Source of the DNA: Streptomyces sp. 1222.5
GTDB lineage: Bacteria; Actinomycetota; Actinomycetes; Streptomycetales; Streptomycetaceae
Assembly (NCBI RefSeq): GCF_900105245.1
Contig: NZ_FNSZ01000001.1
Location: forward strand, 4,154,001 to 4,218,000
Direction of reading: 5' to 3'
DNA: 64,000 nt
The position numbers and the translations under genes were made by a program. The notes below the pieces were generated by a model, which saw nothing but the letters and a program-made list of their open reading frames with translations, was not told the DNA's origin and did no database searches. Below are positions 52,821 through 61,530 of this stretch, piece after piece. Every line of letters starts with the position of its first letter. Position 1 is the first letter of the stretch.

Positions 52821-53850
52821 TTATGGCTCTTGACGGCCTTCCTTGTCCGACCGCTCCTCCTGCTTGCGTTTGCCCTTCTTCTCGCCGTCCTTCTTCTTAC
52901 TGCCGCCCAGAGCCTTCCCGAGCTTCCGGAGGGCCCGCCGGGTGTCCGCCGAGGGAACGTGCATGTAGACCTCCATGGTCACCGCGATCTCGGAGTGGCG
53001 CAGGATCTGCATCGCGATCCGAGGGTGGACGTCGAGGGCGGCGTGGAGCGAGGCGCACGTGTGGCGTGTGTCGTGCACGCGAATCCGGCGGACGCCGGCG
53101 CGCTCGCAGCGGCGGTCGAACTCGCGGGTGGAGTTTCGCGGCTCCACCGGGGTGCCGTTGCGGGTGGTGAAGACGAGATCCGATGCCGTCCAGAGATCCT
53201 TGGCCCGCTCCCTCGCCGCCTCCTGCTCCCTCTTGCGCAGCCGGAGCGCCGCCAGGCAAATGTCCGGCAGCGGAAGCACCGCCTCGGACGCCTCCGTCTT
53301 GGCCGTATCGGTGGGGAGGCAGGCGCCGACGAACGCGCTGCAGCTGGTGGCGGATGTGCAGCTCTCCCGTATCGAGGTTCACGTCCGACCAGGTCAGTCC
53401 CAGAACCTCACCCTTGCGCAGCCCCAGGACGAGGATCAGCACGTACGCGGCGTAGAGGTAGTCCCACCACGTCTGCGCGTTCTCCAGGAAGGAGCACGCC
53501 TCCTCAACCGACCACGGGTCCGGCCGCTTGCGCCGAGCCCGCTGCACCTTCACCAGCTGGGCGACGTTCTTCGAGATGCGCTCCTCCACCATGGCGTTGG
53601 TCAGCGCGCTGCGAAGGATCGTCCGGGCGTCGTTGACCGAGCGCTTCGACAGCGTCTGCCGGCAGCACTCCCCCTTGGCGCAGCAGCGTTGCCGCTCCTC
53701 GGGCCGCCTGTCGTCCTTGCCCTGTGCGCAGCACTGGCACGTCTCGGCAAGCCTGTTGAGCCAGCCCCGCATGTCCTGAACGGTCAGCCGGTCGAGCCGC
53801 TTCGAGCCGAGAAGCGGGACGATGTACAAGCGCACGGTCGTCTCATATCG
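52821..53850 (-). pseudogene. Tyrosine-recombinase integrase pseudogene (N-truncated, frameshifted)
   Basis: The remnant runs towards tRNA-Pro. The N-terminal arm domain begins abruptly at YETTVRLYIVPLLGSKRLDRL; the start and first about 60 residues are missing. The core-binding region has cysteine clusters (CQCC, CCAKGECCRQ). The first catalytic Arg is in LGLRKGEVLGLTW. A frameshift at about 53309-53330 moves the rest (KTEASEAVLPLPDI..., HDTRHTCASL, LRHS, Tyr in VYMHV) to another frame. All catalytic residues are still readable across the two frames, so decay is recent. It ends TAA at 52821. Confidence 0.85.
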
Positions 53851-54217
53851 GCGACTGGGCAGAACCCGCGCCATCGAAGCCATCACCGGCACCGACGACT
53901 TCGACGCCGACCTCGCACAGCGCTACGGCTGGATCAAACGAGCCCTGCCCGACGCCGAATTGGACGGCTTCGTCGAGCGCCTGGCCAAGCGCATCGCCGG
54001 ATTCCCACCCGCAGGGGTCAAGGCCGCGAAGCGCGCGATCAATGACCTCACGCTGCCACACCCGGCGAACGTCCGTTCCGATTCCGCCACGTTCCTCAGC
54101 CTGGTTGCACTGCCCGAAAGCCGTGAGCGCCTGGACTACCTCACGAACCGGGGCCTCCAGACGCCCGGTGACCTCGAACGCGACCTCGGCAAGGCCGTGG
54201 CGGAGTACCCCAGTTGA
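53848..54217 (+). pseudogene. Enoyl-CoA hydratase/isomerase (crotonase) C-terminal fragment
   Basis: About 120 residues matching the C-terminal third of a crotonase (LGRTRAIEAITGTDDFDADLAQRYG, then DAELDGFVERLAKRIAGFPP, VKAAKRAINDL). The active-site oxyanion-hole regions are absent. It abuts the truncated integrase at about 53848-53853, so one event removed the 5' ends of both genes. The frame can start at an upstream ATG (53822) inside integrase sequence, so a hybrid peptide could be made. Confidence 0.75.
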
Positions 54218-54386
54218 TGGCACCCAGCCGCGCCACCCCGTTGCTGGACCCAGGTGATCGCCCTGGCCAAGGACGGAGCCGGTCATACCCTGCCGAGCAG
54301 CCGCAGATGCGCTGACGGCCTCTCGCCGAGAAGGGCCGGCCGGGGAAGTCGTGCCGGCCGCGAAGGGGGGCCTGCCGTGCTGCCTG

Positions 54387-54513
54387 CCCCGGGGGAGGAC
54401 CGCTCGGCAGGTGAGGGATCTCGGTGCTCCCGTCGGGATGAGCGATCACGGGTGGGGGGCCGGCCAAGGCTATGGTGCAGGACTGCGCGAGCGGGTCGTA
54501 GACCGCGTCCGCC
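54387..54513 (-). pseudogene. Remnant of a SpoIIE/PP2C phosphatase domain
   Basis: Read on the minus strand, YDPLAQSCTIALAGPPP followed by HPDGSTE and LPSGPPPG matches the stretch before the last metal motif of SpoIIE-type phosphatases. Nothing convincing remains on either side. The rest of the surrounding gene-free stretch (54218-54714) has no complete gene. Confidence 0.45.
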
Positions 54514-54631
54514 CGTGCTGTGGGTGCTGTCCGTGCTGTAGGTGATCCGTGGACGGCCGGTGCGGATGCGAACGGCACGCGCGCCGGACCGGAACCGTGC
54601 CGCAGTGCGAAGGCGTCGCAGGGCCGGGGCG

Positions 54632-54714
54632 GACGCCGGCGCGCTCGGCCGGTCCCGAGGCGGGCTGAGCAGCAAGATCCATGCCGCGGTCGACGCCACG
54701 GACTGCCCAAGCCG
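54632..54714 (+). mobile_element. IS5-type transposase fragment
   Basis: About 28 codons reading DAGALGRSRGGLSSKIHAAVD match the IS5-family DDE transposase segment (…GRSRGGLTTKIHLAVDG). No catalytic Asp triad, ends or target duplication are visible, so this is a relic. Confidence 0.6.
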
Positions 54715-55107
54715 TCACGTCGGGATGTAGCTCGGCCACCAAGGTGGGATGTTGCCGGGGCACAGCGGGGCGGGGTGGGACTCCTGTATGCCCAGCCAGG
54801 TGATGAGGAACCAGGTGAACCACAGCGTGAAGATGAGCCCTGCAGTCATGGCTGCCCTGCGATGACATCTTCCAAGGGTGTTGTACAGGATCACCCACGG
54901 AACCGCGGCGGCGATCCATATGAGCGGCGCAAGGAACAGCAAGGTCATACTGTTGGCTGCTGCATTGGTGCCGATGTCACAAGCAGCCCACATTCGTCCA
55001 ACCGCAGCAACGGACACCACCGCGGCCAGCCCCCCGAAAAGGACAGCGAAGCCAGTTCCTCTCAGCCAGCGGTTCGGAGGACTCGACGGCTCTGCTCCCA
55101 CGATCAT
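54715..55107 (-). CDS. Four-helix hypothetical membrane protein
   Basis: 130 residues with transmembrane segments at about 18-38, 50-72 and 85-107. The conserved-looking end is CPGNIPPWWPSYIP, a pattern I associate with small hypothetical membrane proteins of streptomycetes. Function unknown. Codon use is less GC-biased than in the core region. No Shine-Dalgarno sequence is obvious before the ATG at 55107. Confidence 0.6.
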   Translation of the reverse strand: MIVGAEPSSPPNRWLRGTGFAVLFGGLAAVVSVAAVGRMWAACDIGTNAAANSMTLLFLAPLIWIAAAVPWVILYNTLGRCHRRAAMTAGLIFTLWFTWFLITWLGIQESHPAPLCPGNIPPWWPSYIPT

Positions 55108-55375
55108 CCCCCGTCTCTCTGTGGCGTGGACATTACCAATCTACTGAAACAGCCCGTGGTGCCTTGGCCCCCATGACACCGGTCAGCCGTAGTGGGGCGT
55201 CCGAGTTTTCCAAGCCATGGCCGGCGTGTCGGTGCCCCTACCGTGTCACCTCGCGTTGCGAGGCACCTCTGCAGGGGCTGATCCTGAGAGGGAGGCATGC
55301 CAACCCACCGTATTGGCCAGCGCAGGCGGCCGTGGGCTTCTGGCCATGGCGGCCCGCGCAGGGAGCGGGTTCCTG
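55108..55375. other. Upstream region of the ferredoxin-P450 operon
   Basis: 268 bp with no supported gene. It must contain the operon promoter, but no clear -35/-10 pair or palindrome stands out. Confidence 0.4.
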
Positions 55376-55603
55376 ATGAGGCTTGTCGTTGATCTCAATC
55401 GGTGTCAGGCGTACGCGCAGTGCGTCTTTCTCGCCCCAGAGGTTTTCGCCCTGCACGGCGATGAGGGGCTGCTGTTCTCTCCCCGTTTCGACGAGGGGCT
55501 GCGCGACCGGGTGGAGCAGGCCGTAGCCGCCTGCCCGGTCCAGGCCATCCTCGCCGACTACTCCGACGAACCGACGAAGGGGGTGCAACCCCGTGTCGGC
55601 TGA
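55376..55603 (+). CDS. P450-type [3Fe-4S]/[4Fe-4S] ferredoxin
   Basis: 75 residues, a typical size for actinobacterial P450 ferredoxins. Cluster ligands are in CQAYAQC (CX5C, the middle Cys replaced, as in [3Fe-4S] forms) and ACPVQAI. LAPEVFAL is the usual following motif. It passes electrons from the adjacent reductase to the P450. GGGAGCGGG precedes the ATG at 55376. Its 3' end overlaps the reductase start by 11 bp. Confidence 0.88.
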   Translation: MRLVVDLNRCQAYAQCVFLAPEVFALHGDEGLLFSPRFDEGLRDRVEQAVAACPVQAILADYSDEPTKGVQPRVG

Positions 55604-56987
55604 CACCGATGTTGCCGCCCTGCGCCGGGAAGGCCGGATCGTCGTCGTGGGTGCGTCCCTGGCGGGCCTGCGTGCCGCGGAGACGCTGCGTGAGCAGGGT
55701 TTTACCGGATCACTGACCGTGATCGGTGACGAATCGTATGAGCCCTACGACCGGCCGCCGCTGTCCAAGCAGGTGCTGCTGGGGCGGGCGCAGGCCGAGG
55801 ACACGCAACTCCCTCGGCGGCGTGACGTCGACGCCACATGGCGTCTGGGTGTCGCCGCCGAGAGCCTGGACAGGAACGCCAAGCAGGTACGCCTGGCGAA
55901 CGGAGACACCGTCGGCTACGACCGTCTGCTGATCGCTACCGGAACCAGGGCACGCCCCTGGTTCCATCCCGAACAGGCCGATCTGGACGGGGTGTTGGTA
56001 CTGCGAACCCGTGACGACTCCGCACGCCTGAACCGGAGACTGACTGGCGGCCCCGCGCGGGTACTGGTGATCGGCGCCGGCTTCACGGGTTGTGAAGTCG
56101 CTTCCGCCTGCCGGGAGCTGGGCGTCGACGTGACGGTCGCCGAACGCGGCCCGGCGCCCTTGGTGGGCGCGCTCGGGGGTGTGATCGGTGCGGTCGCGGA
56201 CCGAATGCAGCGCAGGAACGGGGTCGACCTGCGCTGCGGCGTCAGTGTCACCGCCCTGGAGGGGGACGAATCCGGCCGGCTCAGGCGCGCTTACCTGTCC
56301 GACGGCACGGCGATCGACGTCCAGGTAGCGGTCGTCTCGCTCGGTGCCCTGCGGAACACCGAATGGCTGGCCGGCTCGGGGGTGGCCGCGGGACCGCGGG
56401 GAATCGCGTGCGACGCCGGCTGCCGGGTGTTCGATGTCAACGGCATCGTCACCGACGACATCTACGCCGCCGGGGACGTCGCACGCAGCCCGCACCCGCT
56501 TTTCGACTACCAGTTCCTGTCGCTGGAGCACTGGGGCAACGCCGTCGAGCAGGCGGAGATCGCGGCCCACAACATGATCTGCGCAGGTCCTGAACGCCGC
56601 CCGCACCTGTGGTTGCCGATGTTCTGGTCCACCCAGTTCCGCACCAACATCAAGTCCGTGGGCATTCCCTCGATGGGCGACCAGATGGTCATCGCCCAGG
56701 GGACGCTCGCCGAGGAACGGTTCGTCGCCGTGTACGGCTACCGGGGCCGGGTCATCGCCGCGGCGTCCTTCGACGGCGCGCGGTGGCTGGGTTTCTACGA
56801 GGAGCAGATCGCCGCCGCCGCGCCGTTCCCCCCGGACTATCGCCTGGTTGACCGCCGCACCAGCACCCTGCCCGTCATCGACCCCGACTTCCCCGACCCC
56901 CACCTGCCCACCCACGCGCCCACCGTCACCCTCACGGGCCACTCCCCCAGCGAGCGGCGAGTCAACTTCGTTCCGTCGCACGCGTGA
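55593..56987 (+). CDS. FAD-dependent ferredoxin reductase
   Basis: 464 residues. The FAD-binding motif is VVVGASLAGLRAAE near residue 20, the NAD(P)H-binding motif is VIGAGFTGCEVA near 158, and the second FAD motif DDIYAAGDVA is near 290. This is the putidaredoxin reductase/BphA4-like family with a C-terminal dimerisation-type domain. It supplies electrons to the ferredoxin. The GTG at 55593 overlaps the ferredoxin gene. P450 begins 39 nt after the stop. Confidence 0.92.
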   Translation: MSADTDVAALRREGRIVVVGASLAGLRAAETLREQGFTGSLTVIGDESYEPYDRPPLSKQVLLGRAQAEDTQLPRRRDVDATWRLGVAAESLDRNAKQVRLANGDTVGYDRLLIATGTRARPWFHPEQADLDGVLVLRTRDDSARLNRRLTGGPARVLVIGAGFTGCEVASACRELGVDVTVAERGPAPLVGALGGVIGAVADRMQRRNGVDLRCGVSVTALEGDESGRLRRAYLSDGTAIDVQVAVVSLGALRNTEWLAGSGVAAGPRGIACDAGCRVFDVNGIVTDDIYAAGDVARSPHPLFDYQFLSLEHWGNAVEQAEIAAHNMICAGPERRPHLWLPMFWSTQFRTNIKSVGIPSMGDQMVIAQGTLAEERFVAVYGYRGRVIAAASFDGARWLGFYEEQIAAAAPFPPDYRLVDRRTSTLPVIDPDFPDPHLPTHAPTVTLTGHSPSERRVNFVPSHA

Positions 56988-57026
56988 TCACCGGCCCCGC
57001 ACCGTCCCATGGTCCAGGAGGCACCC

Positions 57027-58250
57027 ATGACGTCCGGCAGCATCTCCGCGCAGATCCTCGACTATGCCAGCCGAGCCGATCCGTACCCGCTCTACGCGGA
57101 GCTGCGCAAGACACCGGTGCTGCGGGAGGACGACGGCACCTACCTGGTCAGCAGCTACCACGCGGTGCGCAGCCTGGCCAACGACCCGCGGCTGAGCCAA
57201 GACCCCCGCAACCGCCCGCCCGGCTACGCCGGCCCCGGCCACTCAGAGGACGACTCCGGCCTGCCGCCGAGCTTCATCCTCACCGACCCACCCGAACACG
57301 ACCGGCTGCGCGCCACCGCCAACCGGCCCTTCGGGCCCCCGCACAGCCCCAGGTTCCTCGACGGCCTGCGCGGCGAACTCGCCGCGGTCGTCACCACCCT
57401 GCTCGACGCCTTCGATGGCAAGAACGAGGTCGACATCGTCGAGGACTTCGCCTATCCGCTCCCCGTCACCGCCATCTGCAAGGTGCTCGGCGTGCCCCGC
57501 GAGGACGAACCGCGCTTCTACGGCTGGGCCGACGCCGTGGCCTCCGGCATCGATCCTCAGCACGGAGGCCTCGCCGCGGAGGAGTATCAGCGTGCACGCA
57601 AGGAATTGGGCGCCTACCTGGCCGACCTGATCGATACCAAACGCCGCCACCCGGGACCCGGCATCCTCAGCGCGCTCGCCCCCGACACCGGTCCTGGTGG
57701 CAGCATGACACCGGCGGACCTCGTGGCCACCGCGATCCTGCTGCTGGTCGCCGGCCACGAGACCACCGTCAACCTGATCACCAACACCACCCTCACCCTC
57801 CTGCGCCACCCTGACGTCCTCGAGCGCTTCCGCAATGAGCCGAATCTGACGGTCCCCCTCGTCGAGGAAGTGCTGCGCTTCGAGCCGCCCGTTCAGTTCG
57901 TCCCGATCAACGTCACACTGGCCGACATCGACATCGACGGCGTCACGATCCCCAAGGGATCTCCCGTTTGGCTCATGATCGCCGCGGCCAACCGCGACCC
58001 CAACCGTTTTGAGGACCCCGACCGCTTCGTGCCCGACCGCAAGGACAACGAGCACCTGGGCTTCTATACCGGAATCCACTACTGCTTCGGCGCCCCGCTC
58101 GCGCGGATCGAGGCAAGCCTCGCCCTGCCGGAACTGTTCCGCCGCGTGAAGAACTTCCGGCTGCTGGAGGATCCCCCGCCGTACCGCACCAACGCCGTCC
58201 TGCGCGGCCCGCGCCACCTGCCCGTAGCCATCGAAAGCTTCAGCGCCTGA
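57027..58250 (+). CDS. Cytochrome P450
   Basis: 407 residues, soluble bacterial class I P450. I-helix oxygen motif A242-G-H-E-T-T247; ExxR E281-x-x-R284; heme loop LGFYTGIHYCFGAPLAR with Cys353 as thiolate ligand. The usual FGxG reads FYTG here. The substrate is not predictable. AGGAGGCACCC precedes ATG 57027 (an upstream ATG at 57009 is in frame). With its own ferredoxin and reductase the operon is a self-sufficient three-component monooxygenase. Confidence 0.95.
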   Translation: MTSGSISAQILDYASRADPYPLYAELRKTPVLREDDGTYLVSSYHAVRSLANDPRLSQDPRNRPPGYAGPGHSEDDSGLPPSFILTDPPEHDRLRATANRPFGPPHSPRFLDGLRGELAAVVTTLLDAFDGKNEVDIVEDFAYPLPVTAICKVLGVPREDEPRFYGWADAVASGIDPQHGGLAAEEYQRARKELGAYLADLIDTKRRHPGPGILSALAPDTGPGGSMTPADLVATAILLLVAGHETTVNLITNTTLTLLRHPDVLERFRNEPNLTVPLVEEVLRFEPPVQFVPINVTLADIDIDGVTIPKGSPVWLMIAAANRDPNRFEDPDRFVPDRKDNEHLGFYTGIHYCFGAPLARIEASLALPELFRRVKNFRLLEDPPPYRTNAVLRGPRHLPVAIESFSA

Positions 58251-58401
58251 GCATGGCACCGCGGAGACGGTCTGTGCGGCAGCCGGATCACCACTGCTGG
58301 CGGCACGGCCGTGGTGCCGGAAGGCGGACGACCGGCCTTCCTCCAGCACCTCTTCCCCTGACGTGGGGAATGACCCGATGAACCCCGCTGAAGCGGCTCG
58401 G

Positions 58402-58844
58402 TCACTGGGCGTTGTAGGGCGGGAACTTCCCGTCCAAGGTGATGACGACGTGCTCGGCCCCATCTCGGGTGGCGCGCCCATGTCCAGCTTGAAGTTGATC
58501 GCGCTCATGATCCCGTCGCCGACCTGCTCGTGGATCAGTTCTTTCAGGGCCGGGACATAGACCTGCAGCGCCTCCTAGAGGGCGGTCGATCGTCGGATCG
58601 TCCGGTACCGCGGTGGGCAGCCCGCCGCGGTACGGAACGGCGGCGAGCACCGGCACGGCTTCCGCGGGCAGGTCGAGCAGTTCGGCGACCTGACGTGCGC
58701 TGTCCTCGGGAGGGGGTGTTGTCCGAGCAATGCCGCGGTGGTCCACACCAGCGGCCGGCCGATCGCGTCAGCCGACTGCTGCCACGTGAGGTCCGTGGCC
58801 AGTCTGCCGACAACGATCGCAGCCGTTACCACGTCGCGGTTCAT
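58402..58844 (-). pseudogene. cynS: Cyanase (cynS) pseudogene with at least three frameshifts
   Basis: A good start (AAGGA then ATG at 58844) opens MNRDVVTAAIVVGRLATDL and IGRPLVWTTAALLGQ, a clear cyanase N-terminus. The homology then shifts frame near 58708-58716 (ARQVAELLDLPAEAVPVLAAVPYRGGLP), again near 58573-58588 (PALKELIHEQVGDGIMSAINFKLDMG) and near 58457-58465, ending HVVITLDGKFPPYN. Cyanase makes CO2 and ammonia from cyanate and bicarbonate. The full length is present, so this is decay by small indels and not truncation. Confidence 0.85.
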
Positions 58845-58947
58845 GCGCAGTCCTTCCCCGAGAGTCCGGCGGGTGTGCGGGCCGCGGGCGGCCGGCCGGG
58901 CTTCGGGAGGCGCGGCTTCCCGGCCGGCCGCAGCTCGCGGTGGTGGG

Positions 58948-59571
58948 TCAGGCGAGCGCCGGGGCGGGAGCGGGCAGGTACGGGGTGATGTTGCGCCAGG
59001 CGCGCTCGATGTATTCCTCTTTCTCGCCGACCGGGGCGACGTAGTGCAGCGCCCCTTCGGCGGCTTCCTGGCCGCGGAGGCGGGTGATGATCCAGGCGGC
59101 GAGGTAGTGCGAGGCCAGGCAGCCGCCGGCGGTGGCGATGTTGTCCTCGGCGTAGAAGGGCTGGTTGAGGACCTCGACGCCGGCGGCGACGACCCACGGC
59201 TTGGTGATCAGGTCGGTGCAGGCGGGGATGCCCCCCAGCAGGCCGAGCCTGGCCAGCACGAGCGCGCCGGAGCACTGCGCCGCGATGAGCTGCCGCGAGG
59301 GGTCCAGGCCGCGCAGGATGTTCATGATCGCCGGGTCTTCGGTGACCTCGCGGGTGGCGATGCCGCTGCCGACTATGACGGCGTCGGCGGCGCACGCCTC
59401 CTCAAGGGTGGACATCTGCTCGATGACCACCCCGTTCATCGACGTCACCTTGGGGCTGGGGGTGGCGATGGTGACACGCCAGTCGTCGCTCTTGATGCGG
59501 TTGAGCACACCGAGCGCGATCAGGGAGTCGAGCTCGTTGTACCCCTCGAAGGTGAGGATGGCGATGTGCAC
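58948..59571 (-). CDS. DJ-1/PfpI (isonitrile hydratase-like) family protein
   Basis: 207 residues. The nucleophile elbow has Cys100 in AAQCSGAL. The N-terminal FEGYNELD gives the acidic partner. The fold is the DJ-1/ThiJ flavodoxin-like class I glutamine amidotransferase type, in the AraC-N/isonitrile hydratase-like branch. Exact chemistry is unknown. It is divergent from the MocR gene with an 88-bp gap and is probably controlled by it. Confidence 0.85.
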   Translation of the reverse strand: MHIAILTFEGYNELDSLIALGVLNRIKSDDWRVTIATPSPKVTSMNGVVIEQMSTLEEACAADAVIVGSGIATREVTEDPAIMNILRGLDPSRQLIAAQCSGALVLARLGLLGGIPACTDLITKPWVVAAGVEVLNQPFYAEDNIATAGGCLASHYLAAWIITRLRGQEAAEGALHYVAPVGEKEEYIERAWRNITPYLPAPAPALA

Positions 59572-59635
59572 GACGGCTGTCCTTTCGGATGAGTGGGACT
59601 CGACGGTAAGAAGCCGCGAGCAGCACAGTCAAAGA

Positions 59636-59652
59636 ATTGTCATGGATACAAT
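59636..59652. promoter_or_regulatory. MocR promoter with inverted repeat
   Basis: ATTGT-catggat-ACAAT (59636-59652) overlaps a TACAAT -10 hexamer (59647-59652) that lies 7 nt before ATG 59660. A leaderless, self-repressed promoter is suggested. Confidence 0.5.
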
Positions 59653-59659
59653 CCGGTGC

Positions 59660-60997
59660 ATGGCAGCCTCGCGATACAAGAAGCTGGTCGACACGCTCGC
59701 GGCCGACATCCGGACCGGGCGGCTCGCCTCCGGGGTGCGGCTGCCGACCCACCGCGCTCTCGCCGCCCGCGAGGGCATCGCCGTGGTGACCGCGACCCGG
59801 GTGTACGCCGAACTGGAAGCGATGGGCCTGGTGAGCCGGGAACAGGGCCGTGGCACGTTCGTGCGGGACATCGCGGTCCCCGCCGACCAGGGCATCGATC
59901 AGCAGGCCGTCGCCACGGACGCGGTCGACCTCAACTTCAACTACCCCTCGCTGCCCGGCCAGGCCGACCTCCTGCGCCAGGCCCTGCGAGAGGTGGCCAC
60001 CTCCGGCGATCTCGAATCGCTGCTCCGCTACCAACCGCACCGAGGGCGCCCCCAGGACAGAGCCTCCATCGCACGACACCTCACACGCCGGGGAATCAGC
60101 ACCGACGCAGATCAGATCCTTATCACCAACGGCGCCCAGCAGGGCCTGGCCATCGCCGTCATGGCCATGCTGAGCGCCGGCGATGTCGTCGCGGTCGACG
60201 CACTCACCTACCCCGGTTTCAAGGTGCTCGCGCACTCCTTCCACCTCGACCTGGAGCCCATCCCCACCACCCCCGACGGGCCTGATCTCGACGCCCTGGA
60301 GGAACTGTGCGCGACCCGCCCGGTCCGCGCGATCTACACCATGCCCACCCTCCACAACCCCCTGGGCTGGGTCATGTCGGCAACCGACCGCACCCGCCTG
60401 ATCAGGATCGCCCGACAGTACGGTCCGCTCATCATCGAAGACGCTTCATACGCCTACCTGGCCGAAGACCCTCCACCGCCGCTGGCCGCAACCGCACCGG
60501 ACATCACCCTCTACGTCTCAGGACTGTCCAAGAGCATCGCCACCGGCCTGCGGGTCGGCTTCGTCCTCGCCCCGCCGGCCACCATTCCGTCCCTCGAACG
60601 CGCCATCCGCGCGACCACCTGGAACACCCCCGCCCTCACCACCGCCATCGCCTGCCGCTGGCTCGACGACGGCACCGTCAACCGTCTGGAAGCACAGAAA
60701 CGGGACGACGCCAAGACGCGCCAGGCAATCGCAAGACAAGAGCTGGCGGGCCTCCCGCTCATCAGCCACCCCTCGTCCTACTTCACCTGGCTGCCACTGC
60801 CCGACGACGCACGCGCCGACCGCCTCACAGCCACCCTCGCGCGCCAGCTCATCTCGGTCACCACGGCAGAGCCGTTCACCACCTCGAGACACACACCACA
60901 GGCGCTCCGCCTCGCCCTCGGCTCGACCGACCTGGACAGCCTTCGATCGACGCTGCGCACAGTGCGCCGAGTCGCCATCGAGGACGCCTACGCCTGA
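59660..60997 (+). CDS. MocR-type regulator (GntR winged helix fused to PLP aminotransferase domain)
   Basis: 445 residues. Residues about 5-70 form the GntR winged helix (YKKLVDTLAADIRTGRLASG, PTHRALAAREGIAVVTATRVY). After a linker comes a fold-type I aminotransferase domain with ITNGAQQGLAIA, TLHNPLGWVMS and PLP-lysine K291 in SGLSKSIATG. MocR proteins sense PLP or amino compounds. ATG 59660 lies 7 nt after a -10 box; ATG 59642 is upstream in frame. Target candidates are itself and the divergent PfpI-family gene. Confidence 0.9.
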   Translation: MAASRYKKLVDTLAADIRTGRLASGVRLPTHRALAAREGIAVVTATRVYAELEAMGLVSREQGRGTFVRDIAVPADQGIDQQAVATDAVDLNFNYPSLPGQADLLRQALREVATSGDLESLLRYQPHRGRPQDRASIARHLTRRGISTDADQILITNGAQQGLAIAVMAMLSAGDVVAVDALTYPGFKVLAHSFHLDLEPIPTTPDGPDLDALEELCATRPVRAIYTMPTLHNPLGWVMSATDRTRLIRIARQYGPLIIEDASYAYLAEDPPPPLAATAPDITLYVSGLSKSIATGLRVGFVLAPPATIPSLERAIRATTWNTPALTTAIACRWLDDGTVNRLEAQKRDDAKTRQAIARQELAGLPLISHPSSYFTWLPLPDDARADRLTATLARQLISVTTAEPFTTSRHTPQALRLALGSTDLDSLRSTLRTVRRVAIEDAYA

Positions 60998-61530
60998 ACT
61001 CGCTCAATCTCTCCGTCCATCCCGCCCCAGCGAGCCGTGTCCGGTCGAGCGCCACGGCCACAGGCCGGTCATGTCAGCCTCAGGAACAGGCACTCACCGG
61101 TAAGTGCCTGGACTGGGCGTGGGAGGCGTTGCGCCCTCCACCTTGCCAGCTACCAGGCAGAGCACGGATGCAGGGGCGGTCAGATGATCGTCAGGATGCC
61201 CAGGCGGGGTTGTGGCCGGCCCGCCGCCGGTAGAGCCCCGCCCCTCTCGCCCCCCGCCTTACGTGCAGGGCATCCGCGCCGCCCAGGCCGTCTCTATGGC
61301 CTCTCAGCCTGACGTCCGGGTGTCAGACCTCGCCATTCCCGGGCGAGGAGAGCCGTCTCGGTCGTCCTGGCCGATTCACAGGTACCGCGTGAGAGCACAC
61401 CACAACCCGTTCACGACCACCGTGCCGCCTCGCAGGGCTTGGCAGGTGCAGAGGTGTCGTTCCAGGACAGTAGAGCAGGGCGGGGTGCACCTCTGCATGG
61501 CAGTCCCGACCGTCGCAGCCGAAGGTCCGG
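60998..61530. other. 533-bp gene-free stretch
   Basis: No coding sequence is supported. Two stem-loops are visible: CAGGCACT/AGTGCCTG (61087-61110), possibly the MocR terminator, and TGCAGAGGTG/CACCTCTGCA (61447-61497, 31-nt loop). Confidence 0.5.

Noticed and set aside
54231..54240. CGCCACCCCG match to the tRNA-Pro 3' end as possible attR
   Set aside because: Only 10 GC-rich bases match and the flanking T-arm sequence is absent, so chance is likely.
55270..55310. CTGAGAGGGAGGCATGCC resembling part of a TPP riboswitch
   Set aside because: Only the CTGAGA word matches; the other conserved segments are missing and the downstream genes are unrelated to thiamine.
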